NCBI GenBank assembly: GCA_035997675.1
Contig: DASYIJ010000023.1
Coordinates: 1-5,773 of the forward strand
Length of the DNA stretch: 5,773 bases
DNA from: JALYZC01 sp035997675
GTDB lineage: Bacteria; Actinomycetota; Thermoleophilia; Solirubrobacterales; Solirubrobacteraceae
Direction: 5' to 3'
The notes under the pieces were generated by a model, which had not been told where the DNA came from, made no database searches, and saw only the letters and a list, made by a program, of their open reading frames with translations. The translations under genes and the position numbers were made by a program. The stretch's first letter is position 1, and each line of letters opens with the position of its first letter. Positions 4,428-5,773 of this stretch are shown piece by piece.

Positions 4428-5773
4428 ATGCGCCAGCTCACCGCTCTCGACTCGCAGTTCCTCGCGCTGGAGACCCCGCGCCAATACGGGCACGTGGCCG
4501 GCGTGGCCGTCGTCGATCCGTCGACTGCTCCCGGCGGCCGGCTCGAGGTGGCCGACCTCCAGGACCTGCTGGTGGAGCGGCTGCCGCTGCTTCCGCCGCT
4601 GCGCTGGCGCCTCGCCGAGGTGCCGCTGGGGCTCGACTACGCCTACTGGATCGACGATCCGGACTTCGACCTGGAGTACCACGTCCGCGAGCTGGCGCTG
4701 CCGCCTCCCGGGAGCTACGAGCAGCTCGCCGAGCAGGTCGCGCGGATCGTGTCGCGTCCGCTCGACCGCGCGCGCCCGCTGTGGGAGCTGTACCTGATCC
4801 ACGGGCTCGAGGGGGGTCACAAGGTCGTGATGACCAAGATCCACCACTCCGTCATCGATGGCATCTCGGGCGCGGAGATCATGGGCGCGCTCCTCGATCT
4901 CAGCCCCGAGGGCCGCGAGGTGCCCCGGGACGTGCGGTTCTCCGACGACGCCGAGCCCAGCGAGCTCGGGATGCTGGGGCGCGGGCTGCTCGGCCTGCCC
5001 CGATACCCGCTTCGCGTCCTGAGGGCGCTCCCCGACACCCTGCCCAACCTCGACGAGACGCCGTTCGCCACCCTGCCGGGCGCGGGCGCGCTCGGCCGGA
5101 TTGCCTCGGCGGTCCAGCGTGCGGTCGGCGGCGGCGGCGACGAGATCGTGGATCGTCACAAGCTGGCGGCGCCCAAGACCTCGTTCAACGGCCGCGTCTC
5201 GCCGCACCGCCGCGTGGTGTTCGGGCAACTCTCGCTCGACGAGGTCAAGGCGGCCAAGAACGAGCACGGCGGGACGGTCAACGACGTGATCGTGTCGATG
5301 TGCGCCGGTGCGGTCCGGCGCTGGTTGATCGAGCACGACGAGCTTCCGGATGAGCCACTCGTGACGCAGATCCCCGTGTCGGTGCGCAGCGACGCGCAGG
5401 TCGGCACCTATGGCAACCGCATCCAGCTCATGAGCGCGCCGCTGTTCACCAACGTGGCCGACCCGATCGACCGCCTGCTGCGCACGCACTCCGCGATGGG
5501 CGACATGAAGGCCCGGCACCGGGCGCTGCCGGCGGAGATCCTCCAGGACGCCAACCAGTTCATCCCGCCCGCCGTGTTCTCGCGCGCGGCGCGCGTCACC
5601 TTCGCGTTGTCCACGAGCCGAGCGGGGCGCCCCGCGTGGAACCTCGTGATCTCCAACGTGCCCGGTCCGCAGTTCCCGCTCTACCTGGCCGGCGCCGAGC
5701 TGCAGGCGAACTACCCCGTCTCGGTCGTCACCGACGGGATGGGGCTGAACATCACCGTCATGAGCTACCGCGG
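4428..5773 (+). CDS. Wax ester synthase/diacylglycerol acyltransferase (WS/DGAT), partial at the C-terminus
   Basis: Esterifies diacylglycerol or a fatty alcohol with acyl-CoA, the last step of triacylglycerol or wax ester storage, at the inner membrane and lipid inclusions. 448 codons are open to the right edge with no stop. The N-terminus LTALDSQFLALETP (4-17) is the family's typical opening and supports the ATG at 4428. PLW is at 117-119. The catalytic HHxxxDG motif appears as HHSVIDG at 139-145, with His140 the expected base. N285-D286 sits in the second half (TVNDVIVS), YGN is at 328-330, and SNVPGP is at 409-414, all conserved WS/DGAT landmarks. Family members are usually about 450-475 residues, so only a short tail is missing. 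Actinobacteria often carry many paralogues; wax versus triacylglycerol preference cannot be read here. It is divergent from the membrane protein gene with a 71-bp gap. Confidence 0.95.
   Translation, partial: MRQLTALDSQFLALETPRQYGHVAGVAVVDPSTAPGGRLEVADLQDLLVERLPLLPPLRWRLAEVPLGLDYAYWIDDPDFDLEYHVRELALPPPGSYEQLAEQVARIVSRPLDRARPLWELYLIHGLEGGHKVVMTKIHHSVIDGISGAEIMGALLDLSPEGREVPRDVRFSDDAEPSELGMLGRGLLGLPRYPLRVLRALPDTLPNLDETPFATLPGAGALGRIASAVQRAVGGGGDEIVDRHKLAAPKTSFNGRVSPHRRVVFGQLSLDEVKAAKNEHGGTVNDVIVSMCAGAVRRWLIEHDELPDEPLVTQIPVSVRSDAQVGTYGNRIQLMSAPLFTNVADPIDRLLRTHSAMGDMKARHRALPAEILQDANQFIPPAVFSRAARVTFALSTSRAGRPAWNLVISNVPGPQFPLYLAGAELQANYPVSVVTDGMGLNITVMSYR

Noticed and set aside
2354..4441. 695-codon minus-strand open frame overlapping the membrane protein gene in another frame
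   Set aside because: The product is Arg/Pro/Ala-rich with no recognisable motif, and it overlaps both the P450 end and the acyltransferase start. It is a GC-driven shadow.
4007..5353. 448-codon plus-strand open frame covering the divergent promoter region
   Set aside because: It runs antisense through the membrane gene and then out of frame through the acyltransferase; the second half is an Arg/Ala/Pro string.
4380..5519. 379-codon minus-strand open frame opposite the acyltransferase
   Set aside because: The plus strand carries intact WS/DGAT motifs throughout. The antisense product has no recognisable domain.

Overview
The window comes from a high-GC bacterium with strong G/C third-position bias, GTG and TTG starts and purine-rich ribosome binding sites. 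The protein types (Candida antarctica lipase B-like secreted lipase, actinobacterial-type P450, WS/DGAT acyltransferase, basic-tailed helical protein) suggest an actinobacterium. A soil lineage such as Solirubrobacterales/Thermoleophilia or a mycolate-type actinomycete would fit, but the exact order is a guess. No RNA gene, CRISPR array, insertion sequence, phage gene or attachment site was seen. No gene-free stretch exceeds 150 bases.

Layout from left to right. (1) 1-464, minus strand: the N-terminal 154 residues of a secreted lipase of the CalB type, cut by the left edge. (2) 465-610: a divergent intergenic region with a 20-bp imperfect palindrome and a weak promoter candidate. (3) 611-1108, plus: a 165-residue protein with a histone-H1-like Ala/Arg/Lys/Ser tail and a helical C-terminal half. 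(4) 1109-1211: a perfect 12-bp hairpin, a possible -10 box and a strong Shine-Dalgarno. (5) 1212-2447, plus: a complete 411-residue cytochrome P450. (6) 2416-4356, minus: a 646-residue polytopic membrane protein resembling GT-C glycosyltransferases, overlapping the P450 tail to tail by 32 bp. (7) 4357-4427: a 71-bp divergent promoter region. (8) 4428-5773, plus: a WS/DGAT acyltransferase, open at the right edge and missing only its extreme C-terminus.

No two adjacent genes form an obvious operon; strands run -, +, +, -, +. Several products still share a lipid theme. The acyltransferase makes neutral storage lipids, the lipase cleaves ester lipids outside the cell, the P450 could oxidise a lipid or sterol, and the basic-tailed helical protein could be a nucleoid-associated or lipid-inclusion protein. 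The GT-C protein would act on the envelope. A functional link is inference from proximity only. I see ordinary accessory or metabolic genes, with one protein of unclear role (611-1108) being the best candidate for something undescribed.
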